A DNA stretch of 64,000 nt from Haloarcula regularis (lineage in GTDB: Archaea; Halobacteriota; Halobacteria; Halobacteriales; Haloarculaceae), in NCBI RefSeq assembly GCF_029338315.1, contig NZ_CP119794.1, positions 1,984,001 to 2,048,000 on the forward strand. The letters run 5' to 3'. The notes beneath the pieces were generated by a model that was not told the origin of the DNA, ran no database searches, and worked only from the letters and a program-made list of their open reading frames with translations. The position numbers and the translations under genes are program-made. Within the stretch, counting starts at the first letter, position 1, and each line of letters opens with the position of its first letter. Below, in pieces: positions 9,749 to 18,421 of this stretch.

Positions 9749-10741
9749 ATGGAGCGAATCTCGCTCTCGAACGCAGCCTTCGAGGGCAACAACAACGTGT
9801 TCGTCTTCGACGACGGCCCCGAGACGGTCCTCGTCGACACCGGGGACGGGACCGAGGCGACGCGGCGCCAGCTGGTTGCCGCGCTCGGCGACCTGGGCAT
9901 CGCGTTCGCGGACGTCGACCGGATCTTTCTCACGCACTGGCACGGCGACCACGCGGGCCTGGCCGGCCAGATCCAGGCGGCCAGCGGCGCCGAGGTGTAC
10001 GTCCACCCGGCGGACGCGCCCCTCGTCGAGGGGCGCGCCGAGGCCCGGGACGACCTCCGCGCGCTCCGGGAATCGGCCTTCGACGACTGGGGGATGCCCG
10101 TCGAGAAGCGCCAGGCCCTCCGGGCGTGGCTCGACGCACACGTGATCGAGAGCGACGCCCCCGAGGTCGAAACCTTCGAAGACGGCGAGACGTTCGCGTT
10201 CAACGGCCACGAGCTCACCGTCGCCCACCGACCCGGCCACGCCGCCGGCCTCTGTGTCTTCGAGTGTCGGCTGGACGGCCGACGGGACGTGTTCTGTGGG
10301 GACGCCGTCCTGCCGGTGTACACGCCGAACGTCGGCGGCGCCGACGTGCGCGTCGAGCGACCGCTGGCGACGTACCTCCGCTCTCTCCGGCGGATCATCG
10401 AGGCGGACTACGACCGGGCGTGGCCCGGTCACCGCTCACCGATAGACGAGCCGGCGACCCGCGCCGCCGAGATCGTCGCCCACCACGAGGAACGTGCCCG
10501 GCGCGTGCTCGAGGCAGTGGCGAAGCGAGGCCCCGCCGACGCCTGGACGGTGAGCGACGAGCTGTTCGGCGACCTCGAGGGGATCCACATCCTGCACGGG
10601 CCGGGCGAGGCGGACGCCCACCTCGACCACCTGGCGCGGGCGGGCGAACTCACCCGGACGGCGGGACGGTACCGGCTGACAGACGAGACGGCGGCCCGGC
10701 TCTCGGAGACCGACGGGACGCGCTGGCCGATCGAGTACTGA
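9749..10741 (+). CDS. MBL-fold metallo-hydrolase
   Basis: 330 residues. The zinc ligands of the metallo-beta-lactamase fold are clear: THWHGDHAG near residue 70, the His in HRPGHAAGLC, and the Asp in CGDAVLP. The GxxNNVFVFDDG opening and a C-terminal winged-helix-like stretch of about 70 residues match the LACTB2/glyoxalase-II-like group. Likely roles are thioester or ester hydrolysis, which would suit an acyl-CoA cluster, but nuclease members of the fold exist too. It starts 90 bp after the phosphatase and is followed by the acyl-CoA synthetase. Confidence 0.85.
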   Translation: MERISLSNAAFEGNNNVFVFDDGPETVLVDTGDGTEATRRQLVAALGDLGIAFADVDRIFLTHWHGDHAGLAGQIQAASGAEVYVHPADAPLVEGRAEARDDLRALRESAFDDWGMPVEKRQALRAWLDAHVIESDAPEVETFEDGETFAFNGHELTVAHRPGHAAGLCVFECRLDGRRDVFCGDAVLPVYTPNVGGADVRVERPLATYLRSLRRIIEADYDRAWPGHRSPIDEPATRAAEIVAHHEERARRVLEAVAKRGPADAWTVSDELFGDLEGIHILHGPGEADAHLDHLARAGELTRTAGRYRLTDETAARLSETDGTRWPIEY

Positions 10742-10827
10742 GATTCGAGACACTTGCCGTCGAGGGCCATTAATTCGGATTCTGATAGAAGTCTATTTGT
10801 TGCAGGTGGGTATACGTGTAGCCGGTA

Positions 10828-12465
10828 ATGGCGTGGTACATGTCACTCGAGGACTCGTATGCTGCGGCCGTCGACAGCTTCGACTGGAACCTGCCGGCGG
10901 ACTACAACGCAGCGACCGACCTGGTCCGCAAGCACGCGGACACGTCCCGTACCGCGCTCGTCGAGGTGACGCCGGACGGGAGCCGATCGTTCTCGTTCGC
11001 GGACCTCGACGACCGGTCCGACCGCGTCGCCGAGGGCCTGGCCGACCGCGGCGTCGAACGTGGCGACCGCGTCGCCGTCGTGCTCTCCCAGCAGGCCGAA
11101 AACCCCATCGTCCACCTCGCCTGCTGGAAACTCGGGGCCATCTCGATACCCCTCTCGGTGTTGTTCGGCCCGGACGCACTGGAGTACCGGCTCGGGGACA
11201 GCGGCGCGACGGTGGCGGTCGTCGACGTGGACGTCGCCGACACCGTGCACGACGTCGCCGACAGGTGTCCGGACCTCGAACACGTGTTCGTCGCGCCCGG
11301 GCCCGGCGAGGAGACGGCCGCCGCCGAGACGTTCGCGGACCTCGAAGCGGCCGGAGGCGACGGCTTCGACGTCGCCGAGACGACACCCGACACACCCGCA
11401 GTCGTCATGTACACCTCCGGGTCGACGGGCCCGCCGAAGGGCGTCCTCCACCGGCACGCCCTGTGGGCCGGAACCTGTCCCTCGTTTCTGGCCGCCAACG
11501 AACTCGACGTCTCGGACGCGGTCTTTTATACGCCCGCCGACTGGGCCTGGATCGGTGCCCTCGGGAACGTCGTCTTCCCGCCGTGGCACTTCGGGCAGCC
11601 CGTCGTCTGTCACAAGACCGATTCTTTTGACCCGGAGCGGACCTACCGCGTCTTCGAGGAGTACGACGTGACGAACGCGTTCGTCCCGCCGACCGCCCTC
11701 CGGATGCTGCGCGACGCCGAGGACCCGGAGCGGTTCGACCTCTCGCTGGACGTCGTCGTCGCCGGCGGCGAGGCGCTCACGCCCGAACTCCGCGAGTGGT
11801 TCGCCGACGCCCTCCCGTCGGTCACCGTCAACGAGATCTACGGGCAGACGGAGGCGAACGTCTTCGTGTGCACGTGTCACCGGTGGTTCGACCCGAAGCC
11901 CGGGAGCAGCGGGCGGGTCGTCCCCGGCCACGAGGCGACGATCCTCGACCCGGAGACCGGCGAGGAAGTCCCCGACGGGGAGGTGGGCGAGATCGCCATC
12001 GCCCACGAGGGCGACCCGCTGGTGTACGTCGAGTACTGGAACGCGCCCGAACGGACCGACGCGGCCCGCTCGGGTCGATGGCACCGCACCGGCGACCTGG
12101 GATACCGCGACGAGGACGGCTACTACTGGTTCAAATCGCGCAAGGACGACGTCATCATCACGTCGGGGTACCGGGTCGGTCCGGGCGAGGTGGAGACGAC
12201 GCTGCTGCAACACCCGGCCGTCGCGCAGGTGGGCGTCATCGGCGTCCCCGACGACACCCGCAACGAACGGATCAAGGCCTTCGTCCAGACGGCCGCCGAC
12301 GTCGACGGCGACGACGAGCTCCGGGCCGACTTAGAGGCGTGGGTTCGCGACCGACTGGCGGAGTACGAGTACCCACGGGACATCGAGTTCGTCTCGGAGT
12401 TCCCCCAGACCACCAGCGGGAAGCTCAAACGGAAGGCCCTCAGAGAGCGCGAGCAAAACACGTAG
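10828..12465 (+). CDS. acyl-CoA synthetase (AMP-forming)
   Basis: 545 residues, an ANL-family ligase that activates a carboxylic acid to its CoA thioester with ATP. P-loop YTSGSTGPPKG is near residue 196, YGQTE near residue 340, GRWHRTGDLGYRDEDGYY follows, and the C-terminal lysine loop is TTSGKLKRKAL near residue 530. Overall length and the TPADWAWIGAL segment resemble medium-chain acyl-CoA ligases (ACSM-like). An ATG at 10840 (MSLEDSY) could be the real start. It probably provides the entry step for the acyl-CoA pathway encoded upstream. Confidence 0.92.
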   Translation: MAWYMSLEDSYAAAVDSFDWNLPADYNAATDLVRKHADTSRTALVEVTPDGSRSFSFADLDDRSDRVAEGLADRGVERGDRVAVVLSQQAENPIVHLACWKLGAISIPLSVLFGPDALEYRLGDSGATVAVVDVDVADTVHDVADRCPDLEHVFVAPGPGEETAAAETFADLEAAGGDGFDVAETTPDTPAVVMYTSGSTGPPKGVLHRHALWAGTCPSFLAANELDVSDAVFYTPADWAWIGALGNVVFPPWHFGQPVVCHKTDSFDPERTYRVFEEYDVTNAFVPPTALRMLRDAEDPERFDLSLDVVVAGGEALTPELREWFADALPSVTVNEIYGQTEANVFVCTCHRWFDPKPGSSGRVVPGHEATILDPETGEEVPDGEVGEIAIAHEGDPLVYVEYWNAPERTDAARSGRWHRTGDLGYRDEDGYYWFKSRKDDVIITSGYRVGPGEVETTLLQHPAVAQVGVIGVPDDTRNERIKAFVQTAADVDGDDELRADLEAWVRDRLAEYEYPRDIEFVSEFPQTTSGKLKRKALREREQNT

Positions 12466-12514
12466 GCGGCGGAGGCGGTGGGTTTACATATCTCTGTCGT
12501 CGAACCCACGTACG

Positions 12515-14158
12515 ATGAACGGTAGCATACGAGAGGGTATCACGGGCCCCGAAGACAGTATCTCCGAGTTCGGGCCCGACGAGCGTAGCGTCCGGCAGGC
12601 GAACATCGCGGCCGGTCGGGCCGTGGGCGACCTCGTCCGGACGACGATGGGCCCGCGCGGGATGGACAAACTCCTCGTGGACCGGTCCGGGATGGGGATC
12701 GTCACGAACAACGGGGCGAGCATCCTCCGCGAGACGGTCGAGCACCCCGTCGGCGACCTCATCGCGGACGTCGCGGTCTCCCAGGAAGACGAGGTGAACG
12801 ACGGCACGACCACGGCGGCGACCGTCGCCGCCGAACTCCTCGCCGAGGCCGAGGCGCTCATGGACCAGGACGTCCACCCGACGACCATCGTGAACGGCTA
12901 TCTCGCGGCCGTGGAGCACGCCGTCGAGAAACTGGAAGACGACGCGGTCGAGATCGACCCGTCCGACACCGAGCGGCTGATACAGATCGCGAGAACGGCG
13001 ATGTCGGGCAAGTCTGTCAAGGCCGACGCCAACATCCCCGAGCTCGTCGTCGAGGCCGCCCAGCAGGTCGCGACCGACGACGGCATCGACGTCGACGACG
13101 TGCGGACCGAGAAGATCACGGGTGCGCAGGTCGTCGACTCCTTCCTCGCCGACAGCATCCAGATCGGGAAGGAACGGGCCGACGCGTCCTCCCCGTATCG
13201 CGTCGAGGACGCCGACATCGCGGTCCTCAACAAGCCCGTGGAGGCCCGCGAGCTCAGCGGCGACGCCGAGGTGAACCTCCTCTCGACCGACGAGTTCGAC
13301 GGCTTCCGCGAGGGCGAACGCTCGGAGGCCATCGCCATCGCCCAACACCTCGACGACCTGGGCGTCGACGCCGTCATCGGCGGCGAGGACATCCAGCAGG
13401 TCACGCGCTCGTACCTGGCCAAGCAGGGCATCTACGTGGTGCGTCGCGCCGACGACGAGGACGTCAGAGCCGTCGCGAAGGCGACGGGCGCCGAGATCGT
13501 CACCGACCCGCGGGACATGACGGTCGAGGACCTCGGCCACGCCGACGTCGTCGAGGAGGTCGACGTCGGCGGCGAGCGTAAGACGAGTATCAAGGGCCCA
13601 CAGACCCGAGAGATCGCCACGCTCGTCCTCTACGGGTCGACGACGGACGTGGTCGACGAGGTCGAACGGGCCGTCGAGGACGCCCTCTCGGCCGTGGCGC
13701 TCGCGCTCAACGAACCGAAGATCCTCCCCGGCGGCGGGGCGACGGAGACGGCGGCGGCCCTCGAACTGCGCCAATGGGCGACCCAGCACGAGACCCGCGA
13801 GCAGCTCGCCATCCAGGCGTTCGCCCACGCACTCGAGGTGGTGCCCCGGACGCTCGCCGAGAACGCCGGCATCAACCCCGTCGACGGCGTCGTGGACGTC
13901 CGCGCCGCGCAGTCGACGGGCACCCCGACGGCCGGGATCGACGGCGAGACCGGCGAGGTCGTCGACGCGCTGGCCGCCGGCATCGTCGAACCGCCCGCGG
14001 TGAAGCGCCACTCGATCCGGGCCGCGACGGACGCCGCCGTGGCTATCCTCCGGATCGACGACGCGCTGCCAAAACGAGAGGAGACTCCGGACGAGATGCC
14101 CGGGGGCGAGATGGATGGCCCGGGTGGAATGCCCGGTGGCGGGATGGGCGGACTGTAA
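12515..14158 (+). CDS. thermosome subunit, divergent paralogue
   Basis: 547 residues of a group II chaperonin, which folds proteins inside a double-ring cage using ATP. The family frame is complete, with a Gly/Met-rich tail (GGMPGGGMGGL). It differs from the other copy at 61032 at key sites: GPKGMDK is GPRGMDK, and the NDG motif is TNNG (N66, codon 12710-12712). That Asp is the position matching GroEL D52, needed for ATP hydrolysis. The second motif keeps its Asp (NDGTT, D96). Haloarchaea carry two or three subunit types in mixed rings, so this may be a slow or inactive subunit. A TTTACATATC promoter box lies about 30 nt upstream. Confidence 0.93.
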   Translation: MNGSIREGITGPEDSISEFGPDERSVRQANIAAGRAVGDLVRTTMGPRGMDKLLVDRSGMGIVTNNGASILRETVEHPVGDLIADVAVSQEDEVNDGTTTAATVAAELLAEAEALMDQDVHPTTIVNGYLAAVEHAVEKLEDDAVEIDPSDTERLIQIARTAMSGKSVKADANIPELVVEAAQQVATDDGIDVDDVRTEKITGAQVVDSFLADSIQIGKERADASSPYRVEDADIAVLNKPVEARELSGDAEVNLLSTDEFDGFREGERSEAIAIAQHLDDLGVDAVIGGEDIQQVTRSYLAKQGIYVVRRADDEDVRAVAKATGAEIVTDPRDMTVEDLGHADVVEEVDVGGERKTSIKGPQTREIATLVLYGSTTDVVDEVERAVEDALSAVALALNEPKILPGGGATETAAALELRQWATQHETREQLAIQAFAHALEVVPRTLAENAGINPVDGVVDVRAAQSTGTPTAGIDGETGEVVDALAAGIVEPPAVKRHSIRAATDAAVAILRIDDALPKREETPDEMPGGEMDGPGGMPGGGMGGL

Positions 14159-15181
14159 TCAGCTGAACTGGCTGGCGGCGAGCAGGAACCAGCCCTGTCC
14201 GTACGAGGTCACGGCGAACGGGACGCCGGGGCCGCCCGGCGGGCCGACGACGCGATTGACGGCGCCGTCGTCACCGACGACACCTTTCGTGACCTCCAGA
14301 GCGTCTGTCGCCGCCTGGTCGTACTCCGATTCGTCGAGGAGGCCGCGGTCGATGCCCTCGCGGAACGCGTAGGCGAACATCAGCGTCCCCGAGGTCTCCA
14401 GTGCCGACTGGTCGTCGTCGAGGATGTTGTGCCAGTAGCCCGAGGCGTCCTGGAGCGGGCGCACCGCCGCACAGAGGTCGGTGAATATCTCGACGAGTTC
14501 GTCGCGGTCGTCGTGGTCCTCGGGGACGTACTCGAGGGCGTCGAGGATGCCGGCCGCGACCCAGCCGTTCCCGCGCGACCAGAGCGTGTCCTCGGGGAAG
14601 ACGTTGGGCTGTTCGCGCCACTCGTGGCGGTACAGGCCCGTGTGGGGGTCACGGAGGTGTTTCGTCTGGACGATGATCTGTCGGGCGGCGTCGTCGATGG
14701 CGGCCGGTTCGTCCGCGACGGCGCCGTACCGCGCCAGGAACGGGGACAGCATGTAGACGGCGTCGACCCACAGTTCCACCTTCCCGCGGTGGTGCCCGAT
14801 GCCGCCGTCGGCCGTCCGCTGGGCCTCCTCGGCCAGGTATTCGTACTGGCGTTCGGCGGCCTCGAGGTACGCCTCGTCGCCGGTCCGGTCGTAGAACTCC
14901 AGGACGGGGTAGCCCAGCGCGGCGGGGTCGGTCTGGGACTGGTACTCGACCTCGTCCGTCCAGGACTTGGGATCGAGCGACCCGTAGGAGAACTGCCCCG
15001 CCGATGTCTGGGTCGCGATAGACCGGTCGACGAGTCGACGGACCGCGTCGTCGTAGCCGCCGACGGCGAGGAGGCCGTTCAGCGCGACGGCTTTCTGCCA
15101 CGTCTCGGACTCCATATCCCGCTCCAGCGTGTGGTTCGCTACACGTTCGACTACTGCGGGGAGCTCCTGGTGTGCTGCCAT
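14159..15181 (-). CDS. GH88/GH105 family glycoside hydrolase
   Basis: 340 residues with the alpha/alpha-barrel features of unsaturated uronyl hydrolases such as YteR. These are ELWVDAVYMLSPFLARYG near residue 135 with its Asp, LWSRGNGWVAAGI near residue 205, and SGYWHNILDD followed by SGTLMFAYAFREG near residue 265. The family removes the unsaturated uronic acid left by polysaccharide lyases, in the cytoplasm. No lyase or sugar cluster is visible nearby, although the orphan MalK-type ATPase is 11 kb away. Its stop abuts that of the thermosome gene with no gap, tail to tail. An AATTTTGTAC box lies upstream of the start. Confidence 0.85.
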   Translation of the reverse strand: MAAHQELPAVVERVANHTLERDMESETWQKAVALNGLLAVGGYDDAVRRLVDRSIATQTSAGQFSYGSLDPKSWTDEVEYQSQTDPAALGYPVLEFYDRTGDEAYLEAAERQYEYLAEEAQRTADGGIGHHRGKVELWVDAVYMLSPFLARYGAVADEPAAIDDAARQIIVQTKHLRDPHTGLYRHEWREQPNVFPEDTLWSRGNGWVAAGILDALEYVPEDHDDRDELVEIFTDLCAAVRPLQDASGYWHNILDDDQSALETSGTLMFAYAFREGIDRGLLDESEYDQAATDALEVTKGVVGDDGAVNRVVGPPGGPGVPFAVTSYGQGWFLLAASQFS

Positions 15182-15385
15182 ACCGCCCGCACAGCACGGA
15201 CGTACAAAATTGTTCGGTTCACCCCGACTGCCCTCGCGTCACTGTCGGTGAGCCTGACCGGCCGAGCCACGGGCCCGGTTCCAGGTCCGAGCCGGGTCAC
15301 TCGCGAGCGAACGTTCCTCCCCGGTGAGAGCCTCCGAGCGCCAGCAGAGGGAGGGTTTCAAGAGAACCCCGGACCACCGTCCAGT

Positions 15386-15886
15386 ATGATACGCGCAGTC
15401 GACGGGATGACGCCGACGATAGCGGACTCGGCGTACGTAGACGAGGCGGCCGTCGTCATCGGGGACGTCGTCATCGAGGCGGGAGCGAGCGTCTGGCCGA
15501 ACACCACCCTCCGTGGTGACCACGGACAGATCGTGGTCGGGGAGCGAGCGAACGTCCAGGACAACGCCGTGCTCCACGAAGACGCCGTCCTCGGGCCCGA
15601 GACGACGGTCGGACACTCCGCCATCGTCCACGCGGCGACGGTCGACGAGGGGGCGCTCGTGGGGATGAACGCGGTCGTGCTCGACGACGCACGGGTCGGC
15701 GAGGAGGCCATCGTCGGCGCCGGGTCCGTCGTGACCGAGGGGACCGAGGTCCCGCCGGCGACACTCGCGGTCGGCACGCCGGCCGAGCCGAAAGCCGACC
15801 TCGACGACCCGGACACGCGGGTGGCGGCCGAGCACTACGCCGAACTCGCCACCCGATACGCGGAGACGTCCGAACGGCTCGACTGA
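15386..15886 (+). CDS. gamma carbonic anhydrase family protein
   Basis: 166 residues of left-handed beta-helix made of hexapeptide repeats (VxIGDV, VGHSAIV, VGEEAIVGAGSVV). The three metal-binding His expected from the Cam family are in place: AVLHEDAV, VGHSAIVHAA (two). The acidic loop of Methanosarcina Cam is missing, as in the CamH/YrdA group, so the reaction is not certain. I chose the ATG at 15386 because the helix begins there; the frame runs upstream over the GH88 gene without meaning. A TTTCAAGAG box lies about 30 nt upstream. Confidence 0.87.
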   Translation: MIRAVDGMTPTIADSAYVDEAAVVIGDVVIEAGASVWPNTTLRGDHGQIVVGERANVQDNAVLHEDAVLGPETTVGHSAIVHAATVDEGALVGMNAVVLDDARVGEEAIVGAGSVVTEGTEVPPATLAVGTPAEPKADLDDPDTRVAAEHYAELATRYAETSERLD

Positions 15887-16081
15887 GGGCTCCGGAGCGA
15901 CGCCCTGCGCCAACGCTCGAACCCGGGTGGTCGTCTCGCGCAAGTTCGAGCTGTACGGGATTCCCGGAGGCGGCCGCCGCGTCGGGCGGACGCTCGCCAT
16001 CGAGAGGGGCGGCGCGCGCCCGCTGAACATTCCGGACGCGCCACCGATACTTAGATAGGCCCATTGACGCAATGACCTGTA

Positions 16082-17002
16082 ATGGCAACTGCGGATACGA
16101 TCCTGAACCGGGTCGAGGACCACGTGACGCCGATGGGCGCGCTCGCCGTCGCGGTCGTCGCGGTCAGCACCAGTGCAATCCTCGTCAGGTGGTCGACAGC
16201 GCCGTCGTCGGTCGTGGCCTTCTACCGCGTGCTCCTGACGACCGTCCTGCTCGCGCCGCTGGTGGTGACCCGCCACGCAGGGTCGCTGACGAAGCTCTCC
16301 GGCCGCGACCTGCTGGTCGCCGGCGCGGCGGGGGTCGCACTCGCCGTGCACTTCGCGACCTGGTTCGAGAGTCTCGACTGGACTAGCGTCGCGGCGTCGG
16401 TCACGCTCGTCCAGGCCCAACCCCTGTTCGTCGCGCTCGGCGCGTGGGTGCTGCTCGACGAGCGTATCACCCGCCGGACTGCGATCGGCATCGGGATCGC
16501 GGTGGCGGGCATGGCCGTGATGTCGGTGGGGGACTTCCTCAGCGGAACGGCCGTGGGGCCGCGACCGCTGTTCGGGAACTCCCTCGCGGTGCTGGCCGCG
16601 GTGATGATGGCCCTGTACGTGCTCGTGGGCCGGTCACTACGCCAGCGGCTCCCCCTGCTCCCTTACGTGACCGTCGTGTATCTGGTCGCGGCGGCGACGC
16701 TCCTCGTCTTCCTGCTCGGCCAGGGCCACCCGCTCACCGGCTATCCCCCCCGCGAATGGCTCCTCTTTCTCGCGATGGCCGCCGGGCCGGGCGTGTTCGG
16801 ACACACGGTCCTGAACTGGGCGCTGGCACACGTCGACTCGAGCGTGGTTAGCGTCTCGCTGCTCGGCGAGCCACTGGGGAGCGCCCTGCTCGCGCTCATC
16901 CTGCTTGCGGAGATCCCGACGCTCTGGACGGTGATCGGCGGCGCAATCGTGCTCGGCGGTATCACCCTCACCGCTCGCGCCGGCGGTGGCGCCGCCGACT
17001 GA
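16082..17002 (+). CDS. DMT-superfamily (EamA) permease
   Basis: 306 residues with about ten membrane helices in two EamA halves, the drug/metabolite transporter layout. The first half carries SAILVRWSTAPS and the Gln-rich turn SVTLVQAQPLFVALGAW; the second repeats the pattern (SVVSVSLLGEPLGSALLALI). These are integral membrane exporters or permeases of small metabolites, with substrates that cannot be predicted here. A TACTTAGATA box lies about 30 nt before the ATG. It is the last gene before the GC drop that begins the accessory region. Confidence 0.88.
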   Translation: MATADTILNRVEDHVTPMGALAVAVVAVSTSAILVRWSTAPSSVVAFYRVLLTTVLLAPLVVTRHAGSLTKLSGRDLLVAGAAGVALAVHFATWFESLDWTSVAASVTLVQAQPLFVALGAWVLLDERITRRTAIGIGIAVAGMAVMSVGDFLSGTAVGPRPLFGNSLAVLAAVMMALYVLVGRSLRQRLPLLPYVTVVYLVAAATLLVFLLGQGHPLTGYPPREWLLFLAMAAGPGVFGHTVLNWALAHVDSSVVSVSLLGEPLGSALLALILLAEIPTLWTVIGGAIVLGGITLTARAGGGAAD

Positions 17003-17412
17003 ACGGGGCCGATTCGCACCGCCACGACGGCTGCTGCCCGGGGGCTTCGGTTCGACGTCACGTCTGTCGCTCGCTGCGGGCGCTCCGAGCTGGGTGGTGT
17101 CGAGAGGTCGTGTTCCCCATCGCTATCCGTCTCGAACCGCGTATCGATTTGTCACCGACCAGTCGCGCACATCCGACCCCCAGATATCGTCAGATGAATG
17201 GAGTTTGGGACAAAAAACACCCAGGTCGGCAGCCAATAGAAATGTATTGTACATTCGGGTAGTATAGTATCAATTCTATATGTATGTGCACCCATTCTGA
17301 AGTTTTCTCGAGAATTATAACCTGCTTTTCCTCGAGATACTTTGGAGGAGGGTGTGAGAGTGGTCCCCGTCAGAGACGGGGCGTCGAGCTGGGAAACGAG
17401 TACTAGAACAAA
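17003..17412. other. 410 bp gap with AT-rich patch
   Basis: I see no gene here. From about 17200 to 17340 the DNA turns AT-rich (for example TAGTATAGTATCAATTCTAT), sharply unlike the flanking genes. This marks the left border of the accessory region that runs to tRNA-Cys. No repeat of the tRNA-Cys 3' end was recognised here by eye. Confidence 0.6.
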
Positions 17413-17917
17413 ATGGACGAGAAAGACGACCAGTGGGCCGAAGAGTACCGCCCGGCGTTCGTGGAGGCGCTGGAAGAGCGCATCGAGGAGGGGCCGTAGA
17501 CGGCCGAGAACCCCTCACTCAGCGACTTCTTGGGCGACGGCGGTCAGGACGTGATGGTCGCGGCCTACCGCCACGATGCCCACGAGCTGAACGGCGAGAC
17601 GCACGACTACGCGCCGGACACCTTCCACGGCGTCCCGGTGAACCAGACCGTCCCGCACGGCGCGGACGGCGACGCCTCGGCGCTCTCGCGCCCGCGTCTC
17701 TCTGAGGCAGTCAGTGGCCTGCTGACGGGGTCGAACCCCGAGGCGATGCATCCGTGGCTCACGTCGGACGTGGCCAGCGGCTTCAACGAGAGGATAGACT
17801 ACCCGTACACGAGCTTGAAGTACCACACGCTCCTCGTGGCGGCGCTGCTGGACAACTACCGCCCCGGTCACGAGTTCACCGATCTCCTCCTGGTCGTGGA
17901 CGACGCCGGGGAGATCG
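17413..17917 (+). pseudogene. fragment of an unrecognised protein, with in-frame stop
   Basis: From the ATG at 17413 the frame reads MDEKDDQWAEEYRPAFVEAL and so on, meets a TAG at 17497-17499, then continues in the same frame with well-formed, acidic, haloarchaeal-looking sequence (LSDFLGDGGQDVMVAAYRHD; SLKYHTLLVAALLDNYRPGH; LLLVVDDAGEIVP) to about 17917. There the coding character stops and the DNA becomes the antisense of an ADP-ribosylglycohydrolase start. It is therefore doubly damaged: a nonsense codon near the front and a lost C-terminus at a recombination junction. Restart at TTG 17530 is possible but would give only a fragment. I do not recognise the family. Confidence 0.55.
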
Positions 17918-18048
17918 TGCCCGATCATCTCTGTGAGTGTCCCATGCTCGCGGTCGATCGTGCTAGCAGATTTGAACTCCACCGGTCGGCCGAGCGCGTC
18001 GCCACACGCCAGTCCGAGACGGACGCCCGCTTCGCTATCGCCGGCCAT
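17917..18048 (-). pseudogene. N-terminal fragment of ADP-ribosylglycohydrolase
   Basis: On the minus strand the ATG at 18048 starts MAGDSEAGVRLGLACGDALG, continuing RPVEF, HGTLTEMIG. This matches the opening of DraG/ADP-ribosylglycohydrolase proteins, whose first helix carries GxxxGDALGxPVE. After about 44 residues the match ends abruptly and the frame runs into the antisense of the neighbouring fragment. The metal-binding TDDT motif and all other parts are missing, so it cannot be active. Full-length family members remove ADP-ribose from proteins. It is a truncated remnant left by a rearrangement near 17917. Confidence 0.65.
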
Positions 18049-18421
18049 GGTGGCACTTCAGCCTGTGTCGCAACAAGCATGAGCGCCGATCGTTCCGGGT
18101 TCTGTCTCGCCAGTCGCTTGCCCGACTGGTTTCACGACTATCGCGAGTAGTCGTCACCGTGAACCAACACGGAGACATCGGGAGTTGGAATCAACGGATT
18201 GGGGAATTGCGGTTATCGCCCCGGAGAGCCGAACCGAGGTGACCGGAGCCACCGTGAGACCTTCGAAGCCGGGAACCAGACTGTCACAGCCACATAGCCG
18301 GCGACAGCCACGACACCCCTGCGTTTACTGCGAATATGTTCAGATCTCAGTCGATTTTGGCCGAGCCATCGGCAGGAGGCAAAGTATTTGAGAGTTCCAA
18401 CAGACATACCCGGTATCTTCG
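18049..18421. other. 373 bp gap, no gene recognised
   Basis: Apart from short open frames without coding character, I see only a possible promoter for the next gene: AAGTATTTGA at about 18379-18388, some 35 nt before the ATG at 18422. GC is lower than in the housekeeping parts of the window. Confidence 0.5.

Noticed and set aside
17000..17412. A copy of the tRNA-Cys 3' end as an att site
   Set aside because: I looked for matches to the tRNA end by eye and found none of convincing length.
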